A stretch of 64,000 bases of DNA from Cytobacillus oceanisediminis (GCF_022811925.1 NZ_CP065511.1:1543501-1607500), one strand, 5' to 3'; positions 8,316 to 16,881 are shown, numbered from the stretch's first letter. The notes: generated from the letters alone by a model not told the origin. A program made the numbers and translations.

Positions 8316-9305
8316 ATGCTTTTTATTGACAACCAGGGAATCACAGATCCCAGAATTAACCTTGCTATTGAGGAATATGCACTAAAGAATCTTGATATTG
8401 AAGAAACCTATTTGCTTTTTTATATTAATGAACCTTCCATAATTATTGGAAAAAACCAGAATACCGTTGAAGAGATTAATACTGAATATGTCGAGAACAA
8501 TGGCATCCATGTGGTCAGAAGGCTTTCTGGCGGCGGGGCTGTTTATCATGATTTAGGCAATCTCAACTTCAGCTTTATCACAAAAGATGATGGAGAAAGC
8601 TTCCATAACTTTCAAAAGTTCACCGAACCAGTTGTAGAAGCTTTGCAGAAGCTTGGTGTTAATGCTGAATTGAGCGGCCGAAATGACCTGATGGCAGAAG
8701 GCAGAAAGATATCCGGGAATGCCCAGTTTTCTACTAAAGGCAGAATGTTTAGCCATGGCACCCTCTTGTTTGATTCCGAAATAGAAAGTGTAGTTTCGGC
8801 ACTAAAGGTAAAGAAAGATAAAATTGAATCGAAAGGCATTAAATCTATTCGAAGCCGGGTTGCTAATATCTCAGAGTTCCTGGATAAAAAAATCACAATT
8901 CAAGAGTTTCGCAATTTGCTGCTTAAGAATATTTTTGGTGATTTAGATGAAATTCCAGAGTACAAGCTCACAAATGATGATTGGGAAAAAATTCACCAGC
9001 TGTCCAAGGAGCGCTATCAAAACTGGGATTGGAATTATGGAAAATCTCCCAAATTTGATCTACAGCACTCGCATCGTTTCCCAGTGGGGCAAATTGATAT
9101 TAGACTTAATGTCACAAAAGGGAAAATTGAGGAATGTAAAATTTACGGAGACTTCTTTGGGGTTGGCGATGTCAGCGAAATTGAAAACAAGCTTACAGGA
9201 ATTCGCTATGAAAAGTCAGAGATTGAAAATGCCCTTGAAGAAGTGGACATTAAGCATTACTTCGGAAATGTGACAAAGACCGAATTTATCAACCTGATTT
9301 ATTAA
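8316..9305 (+). CDS. lplJ: Lipoate-protein ligase LplJ
   Basis: LplJ activates free lipoate with ATP and attaches it to lipoyl domains of 2-oxoacid dehydrogenases and GcvH. The 329-residue product has the substrate-binding signature RRLSGGGAVYHD near residue 69 and the lysine-containing KISGNAQ segment near 132, with the small C-terminal domain of bacterial LplA/LplJ. The length equals the B. subtilis protein within two residues. The ATG follows GAGGAGG. It is the second gene of the yhfI-lplJ pair and ends before a hairpin terminator. Confidence 0.93.
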   Translation: MLFIDNQGITDPRINLAIEEYALKNLDIEETYLLFYINEPSIIIGKNQNTVEEINTEYVENNGIHVVRRLSGGGAVYHDLGNLNFSFITKDDGESFHNFQKFTEPVVEALQKLGVNAELSGRNDLMAEGRKISGNAQFSTKGRMFSHGTLLFDSEIESVVSALKVKKDKIESKGIKSIRSRVANISEFLDKKITIQEFRNLLLKNIFGDLDEIPEYKLTNDDWEKIHQLSKERYQNWDWNYGKSPKFDLQHSHRFPVGQIDIRLNVTKGKIEECKIYGDFFGVGDVSEIENKLTGIRYEKSEIENALEEVDIKHYFGNVTKTEFINLIY

Positions 9306-9321
9306 TGCGGTCATTTATTTG

Positions 9322-9346
9322 AAAGCTGGCATAATGCCGGCTTTTC
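9322..9346 (+). terminator. Terminator after lplJ
   Basis: AAAGCTGGCA and TGCCGGCTTT form a 10-bp stem with one T-G pair and a 3-nt loop, followed by TTCTT. Confidence 0.78.
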
Positions 9347-9419
9347 TTATATTTATATAAAGTCTTGCGAAAGGAAGTTTCGCTGTAAAAAAGAAATTGT
9401 GAACAATTCGCTTTCCTAC

Positions 9420-9448
9420 TTGAATACAAAAATTTCTTTCAATATAAT
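9420..9448 (+). promoter_or_regulatory. Sigma-A promoter of lcfB
   Basis: TTGAAT (9420-9425), a 17-bp spacer and a perfect TATAAT (9443-9448). The FadR box begins 26 bp after the -10, over the early transcribed region. Confidence 0.75.
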
Positions 9449-9473
9449 ATATTTAGAAAATTTTTTTAATAAA

Positions 9474-9495
9474 AATGAATGACTATTCATTCATT
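9474..9495. promoter_or_regulatory. FadR operator (fatty-acid degradation)
   Basis: The palindrome TGAATGACTATTCATTCA is flanked by AA and TT. It fits the Bacillus FadR (YsiA) consensus TGAATGAnTAnTCATTCA. FadR represses beta-oxidation genes and lets go on binding long-chain acyl-CoA, and lcfB is a known target in B. subtilis. It lies 16 bp before the lcfB start. Confidence 0.88.
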
Positions 9496-9510
9496 GTAGG
9501 GGGAGTGTAA

Positions 9511-11067
9511 ATGAATTTAACAGAGCAGCTGCATGAAACGGCGATCAAGATGGGCAATAAGACTGCCTATTATTTTTTGGACCAGTCCAGTACATATGCG
9601 GAGCTTGATGGTGCAGTGACCAAATTTGCGGATGGGCTCTCAAAGCTGGGAGTGAAAAAAGGAGATCATATTGCTCTTTTACTGGGGAATTCACCGCATT
9701 TTGTCATCGGCCTGCATGGAGCACTGCGGCTTGGAGCAACTGTTATACCGATCAACCCAATCTATACACCTGATGAAATTGGCTACATTGTTAATAATGG
9801 TGATGTAAAAGCGGTTGTTACGCTTGATCTATTAGTGCCTTTGATTGAGAAGATGCATCAGGCTCTTCCAAAGGTGGAGAACTTTATTATTTGTGAAACC
9901 CCGCAGGGACAGGCTTCAAAAGTCGACTCGTCTGCATTATCAGCTTTCTTAAAAATGAAATCGTTTACACAGGTGATAGCTTCAGGAGATTTGGATTTTA
10001 AAGGCCCTGAACTCGAAGAAGATGAAACAGCCGTTATCCTATATACATCCGGTACAACAGGCAAGCCAAAAGGTGCCATGCTGACACATAAAAACCTCTA
10101 CAGCAATGCAAAGGATGTCAGCGACTATTTGCACATGAACGAAAATGACCGGGTTATCACTACTTTGCCGATGTTTCATGTTTTCTGTTTAACGGTTGCT
10201 CTCAATGCACCGCTGATGAATGGGGCTACTATTTTAATAGATCCAAAATTCAGCCCGAAAGAGATTTTTAGACTCGCTAAAAAATATGAACCTACTGTTT
10301 TTGCCGGCGTTCCGACCATGTACAATTTCCTTCTTCAGTATGATGATGGCAACCCGGAAGATCTGAAATCGTTAAGGCTTTGCATTTCGGGCGGTGCTGC
10401 CATGCCTGTTGCACTTCTTCATGGCTTTGAGAAAAAATTCAATGTCATTGTCTCAGAAGGATATGGTCTTTCAGAAGCTTCTCCGGTTACCTGCTTTAAT
10501 CCGCTTGATAAGCCGCGAAAAGCAGGCTCGATCGGGCAATCCATTATGAACGTTGAGAATAAGGTCGTAAATGAACTGGGAGAGGAAGTTTCTGTTGGTG
10601 AAGTAGGTGAACTGATTGTACGCGGGCCCAACGTGATGAAGGGGTACTACAAGCTGCCGGAAGAAACCGCGGCTACTATTCGCGATGGCTGGCTTTATAC
10701 AGGAGACCTCGCAAAAAAGGATGAGGAAGGCTACTTTTATATCGTTGACCGTAAAAAGGACCTTATTTTAGTCGGCGGATATAATGTGTATCCGCGGGAA
10801 GTAGAAGAGGTGCTCTATAATCACGAGGATGTAGTTGAAGTTGCTGTATTGGGCGTGCCTGACCCGAATCTGGGAGAAGCGGTGAGGTGCTATGCAGTAA
10901 CTAAAAATCCTCAGCTGACAGAAGAATTGCTGCTTGCATACTGTGCTGAGCATCTGGCTAAATATAAAGTGCCGACATCGATCGAGTTTTTAGAGGAGCT
11001 TCCAAAGAACACAACTGGTAAAATTTTGCGGAGAGCATTGAGGAATCAGGTTCTTCAGACTAAATAG
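9511..11067 (+). CDS. lcfB: Long-chain fatty acid-CoA ligase LcfB
   Basis: An ANL-family enzyme of 518 residues that makes acyl-CoA from fatty acid, ATP and CoA, the entry step to beta-oxidation. The AMP-binding P-loop motif [14 protein letters not shown] is near residue 175, [10 protein letters not shown] near 320, the hinge aspartate region [13 protein letters not shown] near 397, and the catalytic lysine motif [12 protein letters not shown] near the end. Start follows GGGGGAG. The FadR box and context match B. subtilis yhfL (lcfB). A hairpin terminator follows. Confidence 0.92.
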   Translation: MNLTEQLHETAIKMGNKTAYYFLDQSSTYAELDGAVTKFADGLSKLGVKKGDHIALLLGNSPHFVIGLHGALRLGATVIPINPIYTPDEIGYIVNNGDVKAVVTLDLLVPLIEKMHQALPKVENFIICETPQGQASKVDSSALSAFLKMKSFTQVIASGDLDFKGPELEEDETAVILYTSGTTGKPKGAMLTHKNLYSNAKDVSDYLHMNENDRVITTLPMFHVFCLTVALNAPLMNGATILIDPKFSPKEIFRLAKKYEPTVFAGVPTMYNFLLQYDDGNPEDLKSLRLCISGGAAMPVALLHGFEKKFNVIVSEGYGLSEASPVTCFNPLDKPRKAGSIGQSIMNVENKVVNELGEEVSVGEVGELIVRGPNVMKGYYKLPEETAATIRDGWLYTGDLAKKDEEGYFYIVDRKKDLILVGGYNVYPREVEEVLYNHEDVVEVAVLGVPDPNLGEAVRCYAVTKNPQLTEELLLAYCAEHLAKYKVPTSIEFLEELPKNTTGKILRRALRNQVLQTK

Positions 11068-11073
11068 GCTTTT

Positions 11074-11103
11074 AAGGACAGGCATGGGATGTGTCTGTCC
11101 TTT
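11074..11103 (+). terminator. Terminator after lcfB
   Basis: AAGGACAG and CTGTCCTT form the stem, with a partly paired interior, followed by a broken T-run. Confidence 0.68.
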
Positions 11104-11113
11104 ACTTTTCTAA

Positions 11114-11135
11114 TTTCAAATTAACAAATTTGAAA
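11114..11135. promoter_or_regulatory. Inverted repeat upstream of the enoyl-CoA hydratase gene
   Basis: TTTCAAATT, 4 bp, AATTTGAAA: perfect 9-bp arms. It lies about 57 bp before the next gene and does not resemble the FadR box. It could be an operator for an unidentified regulator. Confidence 0.45.
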
Positions 11136-11192
11136 GGGTTTTCACGGAATTTATCGAATTATTAGATAGCACTGGAAAGAGGAGAGATACAT

Positions 11193-11969
11193 ATGAGTTC
11201 TATTGCAGTCGAAACAAAAGGCCATATTGCGGTCGTAACGATTAACCGCCCTGATGCATTGAATGCTTTTAATTTTGAGACCTTATCGGAGCTTCAGGAA
11301 TCAGTTGAGAAACTGCGCACCAGCCCTGATGTTCGTGCCGTGATTTTTACAGGGGCTGGAGAAAAAGCATTCAGTGTGGGAGCAGATTTAAAAGAGCGCA
11401 GGACCCTATCTGAAGAACAAGTCCGCAGAAATATATATAAAATAGGTGAGGTATTCTCGCTTGTTGATCAGCTTCCGCAGCCTACTATCGCTGCTATAAA
11501 CGGTTTTGCCTTCGGGGGCGGGATGGAATTGGCTCTATCCTGCGATTTCCGCATCTCAGTTTCAGGCACTTCCATGGGACTTACAGAAACAAGTTTAGCC
11601 ATAATACCAGGAGCAGGCGGCACCCAAAGGCTCCCAAGATTGATTGGCCAGGCCAAAGCCCTTGAATTAATTTTGACGGCTAAAAGGCTTACTTCTGAAG
11701 AAGCGCTTGAATACGGCATCCTTACTAAAGTGACTGAAAAAGAAAATCTCTTAAATGATTGTTTTGAATTTGCCGGACAAATGCTTAATAACGGCCCGCT
11801 TGCCCTTCAGCAGGCTAAATTTGCTGTAAAGCATGGAATGGGCGTCGATCTGCAGACTGGGCTTCAGATTGAAAGGAAGGCATATGAAGTCATTATCCCA
11901 ACAGAAGATAGAGTTGAAGCTCTTTCAGCCTTTGCTGAAAAAAGAAAACCTGAGTTTAAAGGGAAATAA
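11193..11969 (+). CDS. Enoyl-CoA hydratase/isomerase family protein
   Basis: A 258-residue crotonase-fold enzyme that probably hydrates trans-2-enoyl-CoA in beta-oxidation. The oxyanion-hole segments are present: AFSVGADLKER near residue 62 and NGFAFGGGMELALSCDF near residue 101. The catalytic glutamate region is TETSLAIIPGAGGTQRLPR near 132. Length matches FadB/YsiB and related proteins, but several crotonase paralogues look alike, so I give no symbol. It stands alone downstream of lcfB, with its own upstream palindrome and a terminator. Confidence 0.88.
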   Translation: MSSIAVETKGHIAVVTINRPDALNAFNFETLSELQESVEKLRTSPDVRAVIFTGAGEKAFSVGADLKERRTLSEEQVRRNIYKIGEVFSLVDQLPQPTIAAINGFAFGGGMELALSCDFRISVSGTSMGLTETSLAIIPGAGGTQRLPRLIGQAKALELILTAKRLTSEEALEYGILTKVTEKENLLNDCFEFAGQMLNNGPLALQQAKFAVKHGMGVDLQTGLQIERKAYEVIIPTEDRVEALSAFAEKRKPEFKGK

Positions 11970-11989
11970 AATGAATAAGCAAGTAATGG

Positions 11990-12017
11990 GACACGGCAGA
12001 ATTTTGCTGTGTCTTTT
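11990..12017 (+). terminator. Terminator after enoyl-CoA hydratase
   Basis: GACACGGCA and TGCTGTGTC form a 9-bp stem with one G-T pair and a 6-nt loop, followed by TTTTC. Confidence 0.8.
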
Positions 12018-12052
12018 CTATTAAAATAATAATTTTTAGAAAATTATTAAAA

Positions 12053-12076
12053 AACATCTTGAATAGTCAGGATGTT
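12053..12076. promoter_or_regulatory. Near-palindromic operator at the ABC transporter promoter
   Basis: This 24-bp element begins AACATC and ends GATGTT, and 20 of its 24 positions are dyad-symmetric. It covers the -35 box (12059-12064), which is a repressor-like position. Confidence 0.5.
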
Positions 12077-12087
12077 AACTATATAAT
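12059..12087 (+). promoter_or_regulatory. Sigma-A promoter of the ABC transporter operon
   Basis: TTGAAT (12059-12064), 17 bp, TATAAT (12082-12087). It is followed by a short direct repeat of GCATAAAA before the ribosome site of the binding protein gene. Confidence 0.72.
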
Positions 12088-12159
12088 TTAGTGAATAAAA
12101 GCATAAAAGCATAAAAGTGTTGAAGTGGAAAGATAGAGATAAAAGGGGGATCATCTAGT

Positions 12160-13170
12160 ATGTTAGAGAGAATAAAATCATTTAAAGCAATAGCTGCAGC
12201 AGGTCTTATGGGAACATTGCTGCTAAGCGGCTGCGGCAGTGAAAGCACAAATGGAGATGCAGGTTCTTCTGATAAAGAAAAGGAAGAATCATTTAAAATA
12301 GGAGTTACGCAGATTGTCGAGCATCCTTCGTTAGATGCGGCACTGGAGGGCTTTAAAAAGGCATTAGAGGAATCTGGTATTGAAGCAAGCTACGATGTCC
12401 AGATTGCTCAGGGGGACCAGAATAATAATCAATCCATTGCCAATAATTTTGCCGGTGATGGAGTAGACCTGATCTTTGCCAACTCTACCCCCAGTGCATT
12501 AAGTGCACTGAATGCAACGAAGGATATACCAATTGTATTTACTTCAGTAACTGATCCAGTGGGTGCGCAATTAGTAAAATCAATGGATTCACCTGAAGGA
12601 AATATAACTGGTACAACAGATACGCATCCTGATGCGATACCCAACATGGTTAAATTTATAGATGAACAGTTTGAGGCTGGAACGGTGGGTGTTATTTACA
12701 ATTCTGGAGAACAAAATTCAGAGGTGCAGATTGAAAAGGTGAAGGAAGCTCTTTCAGGTTCAGATATGAAATTGGCCGAAGCTACCGTATCCAATTCTTC
12801 TGAAGTGAAACAGGCTGCAGAATCACTTGTCGGAAAAGCAGATGCCATCTATATTATTACGGATAATACTGTCGTTTCCGCTTTGGAATCCGTCATTCAG
12901 GTTTCAAACGACAATGACATTCCGCTATTCGTAGGAGAGCTGGATTCTGTTAAACGCGGGGGCTTTGCTGCTTACGGATTTGACTATGAAGATATCGGGT
13001 ATGAAGCCGGGGAAATGGCTGCAAAAATTTTAAAAGACGGCAAGAAACCCTCCGAACTTCCTGTCCAATATCCGCAGAATCTAAAGCTGGTAATCAATAA
13101 AAAGGCTGCAGAAGAAATGGGAATTGACTTAAAAGAGGAATGGAGCGATCTTGCCGAGTTTGTGGAGTAA
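12160..13170 (+). CDS. ABC transporter substrate-binding lipoprotein, TrpX type
   Basis: A 336-residue lipoprotein. A short signal peptide ends in the lipobox LLSGC with Cys25 as the lipid-modified residue. The mature part is a two-domain binding protein of the ABC_sub_bind family (PF04392): FKIGVTQIVEHPSLD, IFANSTPSAL, PIVFTSVTDPVGA and YIITDNTVVSA. In streptococci this family (TrpX) supplies a tryptophan transporter, but other members bind different ligands and nothing here fixes the substrate. It is the first gene of a three-gene operon with permease and ATPase. I see no T-box leader in front of it. Confidence 0.85.
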   Translation: MLERIKSFKAIAAAGLMGTLLLSGCGSESTNGDAGSSDKEKEESFKIGVTQIVEHPSLDAALEGFKKALEESGIEASYDVQIAQGDQNNNQSIANNFAGDGVDLIFANSTPSALSALNATKDIPIVFTSVTDPVGAQLVKSMDSPEGNITGTTDTHPDAIPNMVKFIDEQFEAGTVGVIYNSGEQNSEVQIEKVKEALSGSDMKLAEATVSNSSEVKQAAESLVGKADAIYIITDNTVVSALESVIQVSNDNDIPLFVGELDSVKRGGFAAYGFDYEDIGYEAGEMAAKILKDGKKPSELPVQYPQNLKLVINKKAAEEMGIDLKEEWSDLAEFVE

Positions 13171-13186
13171 TACCAGCAAATAACCA

Positions 13187-13206
13187 CCAGCGCTTACGCT
13201 TTTCTA
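13187..13206. repeat. Truncated end of the dispersed intergenic repeat
   Basis: CCAGCGCTTACGCTTTTCT matches the 3' edge of the repeat family (GCGCTTCCGCTTTTCT) without the rest. It lies in the gap between binding protein and permease genes. Confidence 0.4.
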
Positions 13207-13224
13207 ATAGAAAGGGAGATTACT

Positions 13225-14247
13225 ATGCCAACAGCGATCTTTGGTTCCATTGAGGCAGGAGCAATTTATGCCTTAATGGCATTGGGGGTTTACCTATCAT
13301 TCAGAATACTGGATTTTCCCGATCTGACGGTGGATGGAAGCTTTGTAACGGGCGCATCTGTAGCAGCTGTCATGATAGTAGGAGGATACAATCCATTTTT
13401 GGCAACAATGACAGCTTTGCTTGCGGGTTTTGCAGCAGGCTGCCTTACAGGCCTTCTTCATACAAAAGGAAAAATTAATGCCCTCTTGTCCGGAATATTA
13501 ATGATGATCGCATTGTACTCTATCAATCTCAGGATTATGGGCAAGTCAAATGTTCCTCTGCTGTCAGAGGAAACGGCTATCACAAAGCTTACAGCATTCT
13601 GGCAGGGGCTTGGGATTGATCAGGCTATTCAAAGCCTGTTTGGGGCACTGGGAATGGGTTTCATCCCAAAGACCTGGGGTATTCTCATTTTAATGCTAAT
13701 ATTAGCCTTTGCTGTGAAAGTATTGATTGATCTTTTCTTAAAGACAGATATTGGCCTGGCTATACGTGCAACAGGCGACAATGAGACGATGATCCGAAGC
13801 TTTTCGGCTGATACAGATCTTCTGAAGATAGCTGGCTTGGGCATTTCAAATGCACTGGTTGCTTTTTCTGGAGCATTAGTGGCACAGTATAACGGATTCA
13901 GTGACGTCGGAATGGGAATCGGGATGATTATCATCGGACTTGCATCCGTAATCATTGGAGAAGCAATCTTTGGTGCAAAAACAATTGTCCGAGCAACGCT
14001 GGCTGTCATCGGAGGAGCCATTTTATATCGTATTATAGTAACTCTTGCATTGAGAGTTGAATTCCTTGAAACAGGAGATATGAAGCTAATCACAGCAGTA
14101 ATCGTGATTGGTGCGCTGATTCTGCCCAAGCTTATTCAGCAGCAAAAAGAAAAGCAGAGAAAGCGGCGGAGATTAGCGGAAGCGAAAAAAACTAATGCTT
14201 ACGGGAAAAGTGGTGAACATCTTGCTGCAATTAAATCAGATTCATAA
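13225..14247 (+). CDS. ABC transporter permease, TrpY type
   Basis: A 340-residue inner-membrane protein of the BPD_transp_2 family, the one shared with branched-chain amino acid and nucleoside importers. About eight hydrophobic segments are visible, with SFRILDFPDLTVDGSFVTGA near residue 25 and GLASVIIGEAIFG near 240. The C-terminus is a basic tail. The ATG follows AAAGGGAGA. It partners with the lipoprotein before it and overlaps the following ATPase gene by up to 53 bp, which points to coupled translation. Confidence 0.86.
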   Translation: MPTAIFGSIEAGAIYALMALGVYLSFRILDFPDLTVDGSFVTGASVAAVMIVGGYNPFLATMTALLAGFAAGCLTGLLHTKGKINALLSGILMMIALYSINLRIMGKSNVPLLSEETAITKLTAFWQGLGIDQAIQSLFGALGMGFIPKTWGILILMLILAFAVKVLIDLFLKTDIGLAIRATGDNETMIRSFSADTDLLKIAGLGISNALVAFSGALVAQYNGFSDVGMGIGMIIIGLASVIIGEAIFGAKTIVRATLAVIGGAILYRIIVTLALRVEFLETGDMKLITAVIVIGALILPKLIQQQKEKQRKRRRLAEAKKTNAYGKSGEHLAAIKSDS

Positions 14248-15016
14248 AGTGTTTAATGAGGGAACTCCAGACGAAAAAACAGCACTTCACAGAATCAATC
14301 TTCATTTAAAGCCAGGCGACTTCATGACGGTTATCGGCAGTAATGGAGCGGGAAAATCTACCCTTATGAATATGATTTCCGGCAAATTGATTCCTGATAT
14401 GGGAGAAGTGCTGGTTGATGGCACTGATGTCACTCTTGTGAAGGAACATAAAAGATCCAGGCTGATTGGACGCGTTTTCCAGGATCCGATGGCAGGAACA
14501 GCCCCTTCCATGACGATAGAGGAAAATCTGGCCATTGCTTATTCGAGAACTATGGCGCGCGGCCTTCGCAAAGGAGTTTCCAAGAAACGCCGCGACTTTT
14601 TCCGGGAAAAGCTGGAAATGCTGCATCTTGGATTGGAAAACAGGCTTTCAGCAAAAGTCGGACTGCTGTCAGGCGGGGAGAGGCAGGCATTATCCCTGTT
14701 GATGGCGACTTTTACAGAGCCTAAAATATTGCTTTTGGACGAACATACCGCTGCCTTGGACCCGGCTCGTGCAGAATTGATTACCAGCCTTACGAAAGAG
14801 ATTGTGGAAACATATAAACTTACCACATTAATGGTGACCCACAATATGCAGCAGGCGCTTGACCTGGGAAATAGGCTGATCATGATGGACAAGGGCCAGA
14901 TCATTTTTGAAACAAATGAAGACCAAAAGAAAGATTTGACTGTAGAAAAACTGCTTGAAGAATTCCAAAAAATCCGCGGAGAGAAAATGAGCAGCGACAA
15001 GGCTGTATTAATCTAA
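14195..15016 (+). CDS. ABC transporter ATP-binding protein, TrpZ type
   Basis: A 273-residue ATPase that powers the importer. Walker A GSNGAGKST is near residue 48, the signature LSGGERQ near 160, Walker B ILLLDEHTAALD near 180 and the H-loop VTHNMQQAL near 213. The start is uncertain: the ATG at 14195 lies inside the permease gene with only a weak ribosome site, while GTG codons at 14210 and 14213 would remove five or six residues. It ends the operon before a strong terminator. Confidence 0.87.
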   Translation: MLTGKVVNILLQLNQIHKVFNEGTPDEKTALHRINLHLKPGDFMTVIGSNGAGKSTLMNMISGKLIPDMGEVLVDGTDVTLVKEHKRSRLIGRVFQDPMAGTAPSMTIEENLAIAYSRTMARGLRKGVSKKRRDFFREKLEMLHLGLENRLSAKVGLLSGGERQALSLLMATFTEPKILLLDEHTAALDPARAELITSLTKEIVETYKLTTLMVTHNMQQALDLGNRLIMMDKGQIIFETNEDQKKDLTVEKLLEEFQKIRGEKMSSDKAVLI

Positions 15017-15023
15017 AGGGATA

Positions 15024-15060
15024 CCGGACAAAGGCTTTTGGCTTTGTCCGGCTTGTTTGT
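15024..15060 (+). terminator. Terminator of the ABC transporter operon
   Basis: CCGGACAAAG and CTTTGTCCGG form a perfect 10-bp stem with an 8-nt loop, followed by CTTGTTTGTTTT. Confidence 0.82.
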
Positions 15061-15114
15061 TTTGGAAATATTTTAGTGAAAAAGCATACCGCCCGCAGCG
15101 ATATGCCAACTTTT

Positions 15115-15666
15115 TCATGGATAATACATGACTGCCTGGTAGCGAATCAGTTCGTCTCCGAGATTTTTATACGTATGCGCTTTATTTGCTGAGAATTTTA
15201 TTGAATTTCCGGGGCGGACAGTGATTCGCTGGTCTCCGATCTCCATTTCAAGCGTTCCGGACATGACAGTGATATATTCTTCAACACCCTCATTATGTTT
15301 ATCAGATGTATGCTGGCAGCCCGGTTCAATTTCGACTGTGAAGATCTCGAATTTCTTGCGGGGGTCAAAAGGGAACACGGGATAAACCCTGTAGTTGCCC
15401 ATGCTCTCCATTATTGGAGTTAGAGTCTTCAATTCTATGAATTGGACATCTGATGGTTCCTCATGAATAAGTGAGGAAAATGAAACTTGAAGGCCGCTCG
15501 CGATTTTCCAAAGGGTGGTGACAGTCGGGTTGGATTCCCCCCGCTCAATCTGCCCCAGCATCGCCTTGCTGACCCCGGTTATTTCTGCCGCTGCATCCAG
15601 GCTGTAGCCTCTTGTTTTTCGAATATTCCTTAGGTTTTCCCCAATACTTTTTTGAATATTCTCCAT
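15115..15666 (-). CDS. XRE-family regulator with cupin domain
   Basis: A 183-residue regulator with an N-terminal XRE helix-turn-helix (IGENLRNIRKTRGYSLDAAAEITGVSKAMLGQIERGES, residues 7-45) and a C-terminal cupin domain (GCQHTSDKHNEGVEEYITVMSG, RPGNSIKFSANKAHTY). The ATG at 15666 follows TTGGAGG, so a TTG 12 bp further upstream is not needed. It is divergent from azlCD, and such regulators commonly control the neighbouring transporter, so control of azlCD by an amino acid or related ligand is my inference. Confidence 0.86.
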   Translation of the reverse strand: MENIQKSIGENLRNIRKTRGYSLDAAAEITGVSKAMLGQIERGESNPTVTTLWKIASGLQVSFSSLIHEEPSDVQFIELKTLTPIMESMGNYRVYPVFPFDPRKKFEIFTVEIEPGCQHTSDKHNEGVEEYITVMSGTLEMEIGDQRITVRPGNSIKFSANKAHTYKNLGDELIRYQAVMYYP

Positions 15667-15802
15667 TATATCCTCCAAGCTTATTGTGTAATATAACGCA
15701 CGAATGTATAATATATTATATCAAAGCATCATTCTTCAATATTAAGTCTATTATAGTATAATTTTCAGGCCTAGTATTATATTTTTTAAGGCGGTGAGCA
15801 TT

Positions 15803-16531
15803 ATGGCAGAACTTGCAGTCGGCAAACCTTCCGGGGAATATAAGAAAGGGGTGCAGTCGGGTATCAGCATCGCGATAGGATATGCACCCATCGCTTTAAC
15901 ATTTGGGCTGCTTGCCAAAACAACTGGTCTTTCAATTGGTGAAACAGCTTTAATGAGTTTGCTTGTATTTGCCGGGGCAGCACAGTACATATCCCTGAGC
16001 CTTCTTTCATTGGGAACGGGCATATTTGAAATTGTTTTGACAACTTTTATCGTGAATATCAGGCACTTCTTAATGTCAACCTCTCTTAATGAAAAGTGGG
16101 ATGATGAACAGGCTGCTAACAAGGTAATTTTATCATTTGGGATTACGGACGAAACTTTCTCAGTTGCAGCAGTACGTGAAGAAAAGGTAACAAGCGGTTA
16201 TATGCTTGGGCTTATCTCGGTATCCTATGCAAGCTGGGTCATTTGCTCGGGGCTTGGGCACCTTATTGGTGCGAGCCTTCCGCAAACCTTGCAGGAAAGC
16301 ATGTCTGTTGCTCTTTATGCCATGTTTGTCGGCCTTCTCGTTCCGTCGATGAAAAAGAGTGCAAAAGTTGTATTTCTTGCGATACTTGCAGCGTGTTTTA
16401 ACACAATTTTCACTTTGACTAATACGCTATCGACAGGCTGGGCAATTGTACTGTCTACGCTTTTATCGGCTGTAATAGTAGAATGGATTGAAAGTGTAAA
16501 AAACAGGCACAGGGGGCAGGGGCATGAGTAG
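15803..16531 (+). CDS. azlC: AzlC-family branched-chain amino acid exporter subunit
   Basis: AzlC is the large subunit of the AzlCD exporter for branched-chain amino acids and analogues. The 242-residue product shows SGISIAIGYAPIALTFGLLA, FAGAAQYISLSLL and NIRHFLMSTSL, typical of the family, and several membrane segments. I take the ATG at 15803, which sits better after AAGGCGGTG than the GTG at 15794. It overlaps azlD by 8 bp. The XRE-cupin gene lies divergently upstream. Confidence 0.87.
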   Translation: MAELAVGKPSGEYKKGVQSGISIAIGYAPIALTFGLLAKTTGLSIGETALMSLLVFAGAAQYISLSLLSLGTGIFEIVLTTFIVNIRHFLMSTSLNEKWDDEQAANKVILSFGITDETFSVAAVREEKVTSGYMLGLISVSYASWVICSGLGHLIGASLPQTLQESMSVALYAMFVGLLVPSMKKSAKVVFLAILAACFNTIFTLTNTLSTGWAIVLSTLLSAVIVEWIESVKNRHRGQGHE

Positions 16532-16829
16532 CCATATCGTGTGGATGATTGTTGGGATGGCAGCAGTTACTTATATCCCAAGGCTGCTGCCTTTTATGCT
16601 TTTTAAGGGGAAGGAGCTTCCCGGGTTTGTTCAGGGGATATTAAAGAATGTGCCGTATGCGACATTAGGGGCACTCATTTTTCCAGGCATTCTGTTTATA
16701 AATGAAGATATTTGGTTTGGGCTGCTCGGGGCAGCCGCTGCTTTTCTCGCAGCCTTTTTAGGTGCAAATGTGATTATTGTTGTATTAGGATCGATTGCTG
16801 TGTTATCTGTATATTCTTTCTTGTTTTAG
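16524..16829 (+). CDS. azlD: AzlD-family exporter subunit
   Basis: The small partner of AzlC: 101 residues with four membrane segments. The conserved TYIPRLLPFMLF is near residue 15 and VPYATLGALIFPGIL near 42. It overlaps azlC by 8 bp, so the two are translationally coupled and presumably form one transporter. A strong terminator follows 25 bp after the stop. Confidence 0.87.
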   Translation: MSSHIVWMIVGMAAVTYIPRLLPFMLFKGKELPGFVQGILKNVPYATLGALIFPGILFINEDIWFGLLGAAAAFLAAFLGANVIIVVLGSIAVLSVYSFLF

Positions 16830-16853
16830 AAAAGATTATTATTGATGTTCTTT

Positions 16854-16881
16854 AGCCGGTTCCTCCTAGAACCGGCTTTTT
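16854..16881 (+). terminator. Terminator of azlCD
   Basis: A perfect 9-bp stem, AGCCGGTTC and GAACCGGCT, with a 6-nt loop and a TTTTT tail. Confidence 0.9.

Noticed and set aside
11970-12159. T-box leader before the TrpX-type gene
   Set aside because: No AGGGTGGNACCGCG element or specifier-type stem is present; only a terminator of the previous gene, a promoter and a palindrome are seen.
13629-14129. 166-residue open frame on the minus strand opposite the TrpY-type permease
   Set aside because: Composition is that of a reversed membrane protein (Ile/Pro/Ser-rich, no motif); the plus-strand gene is well supported.
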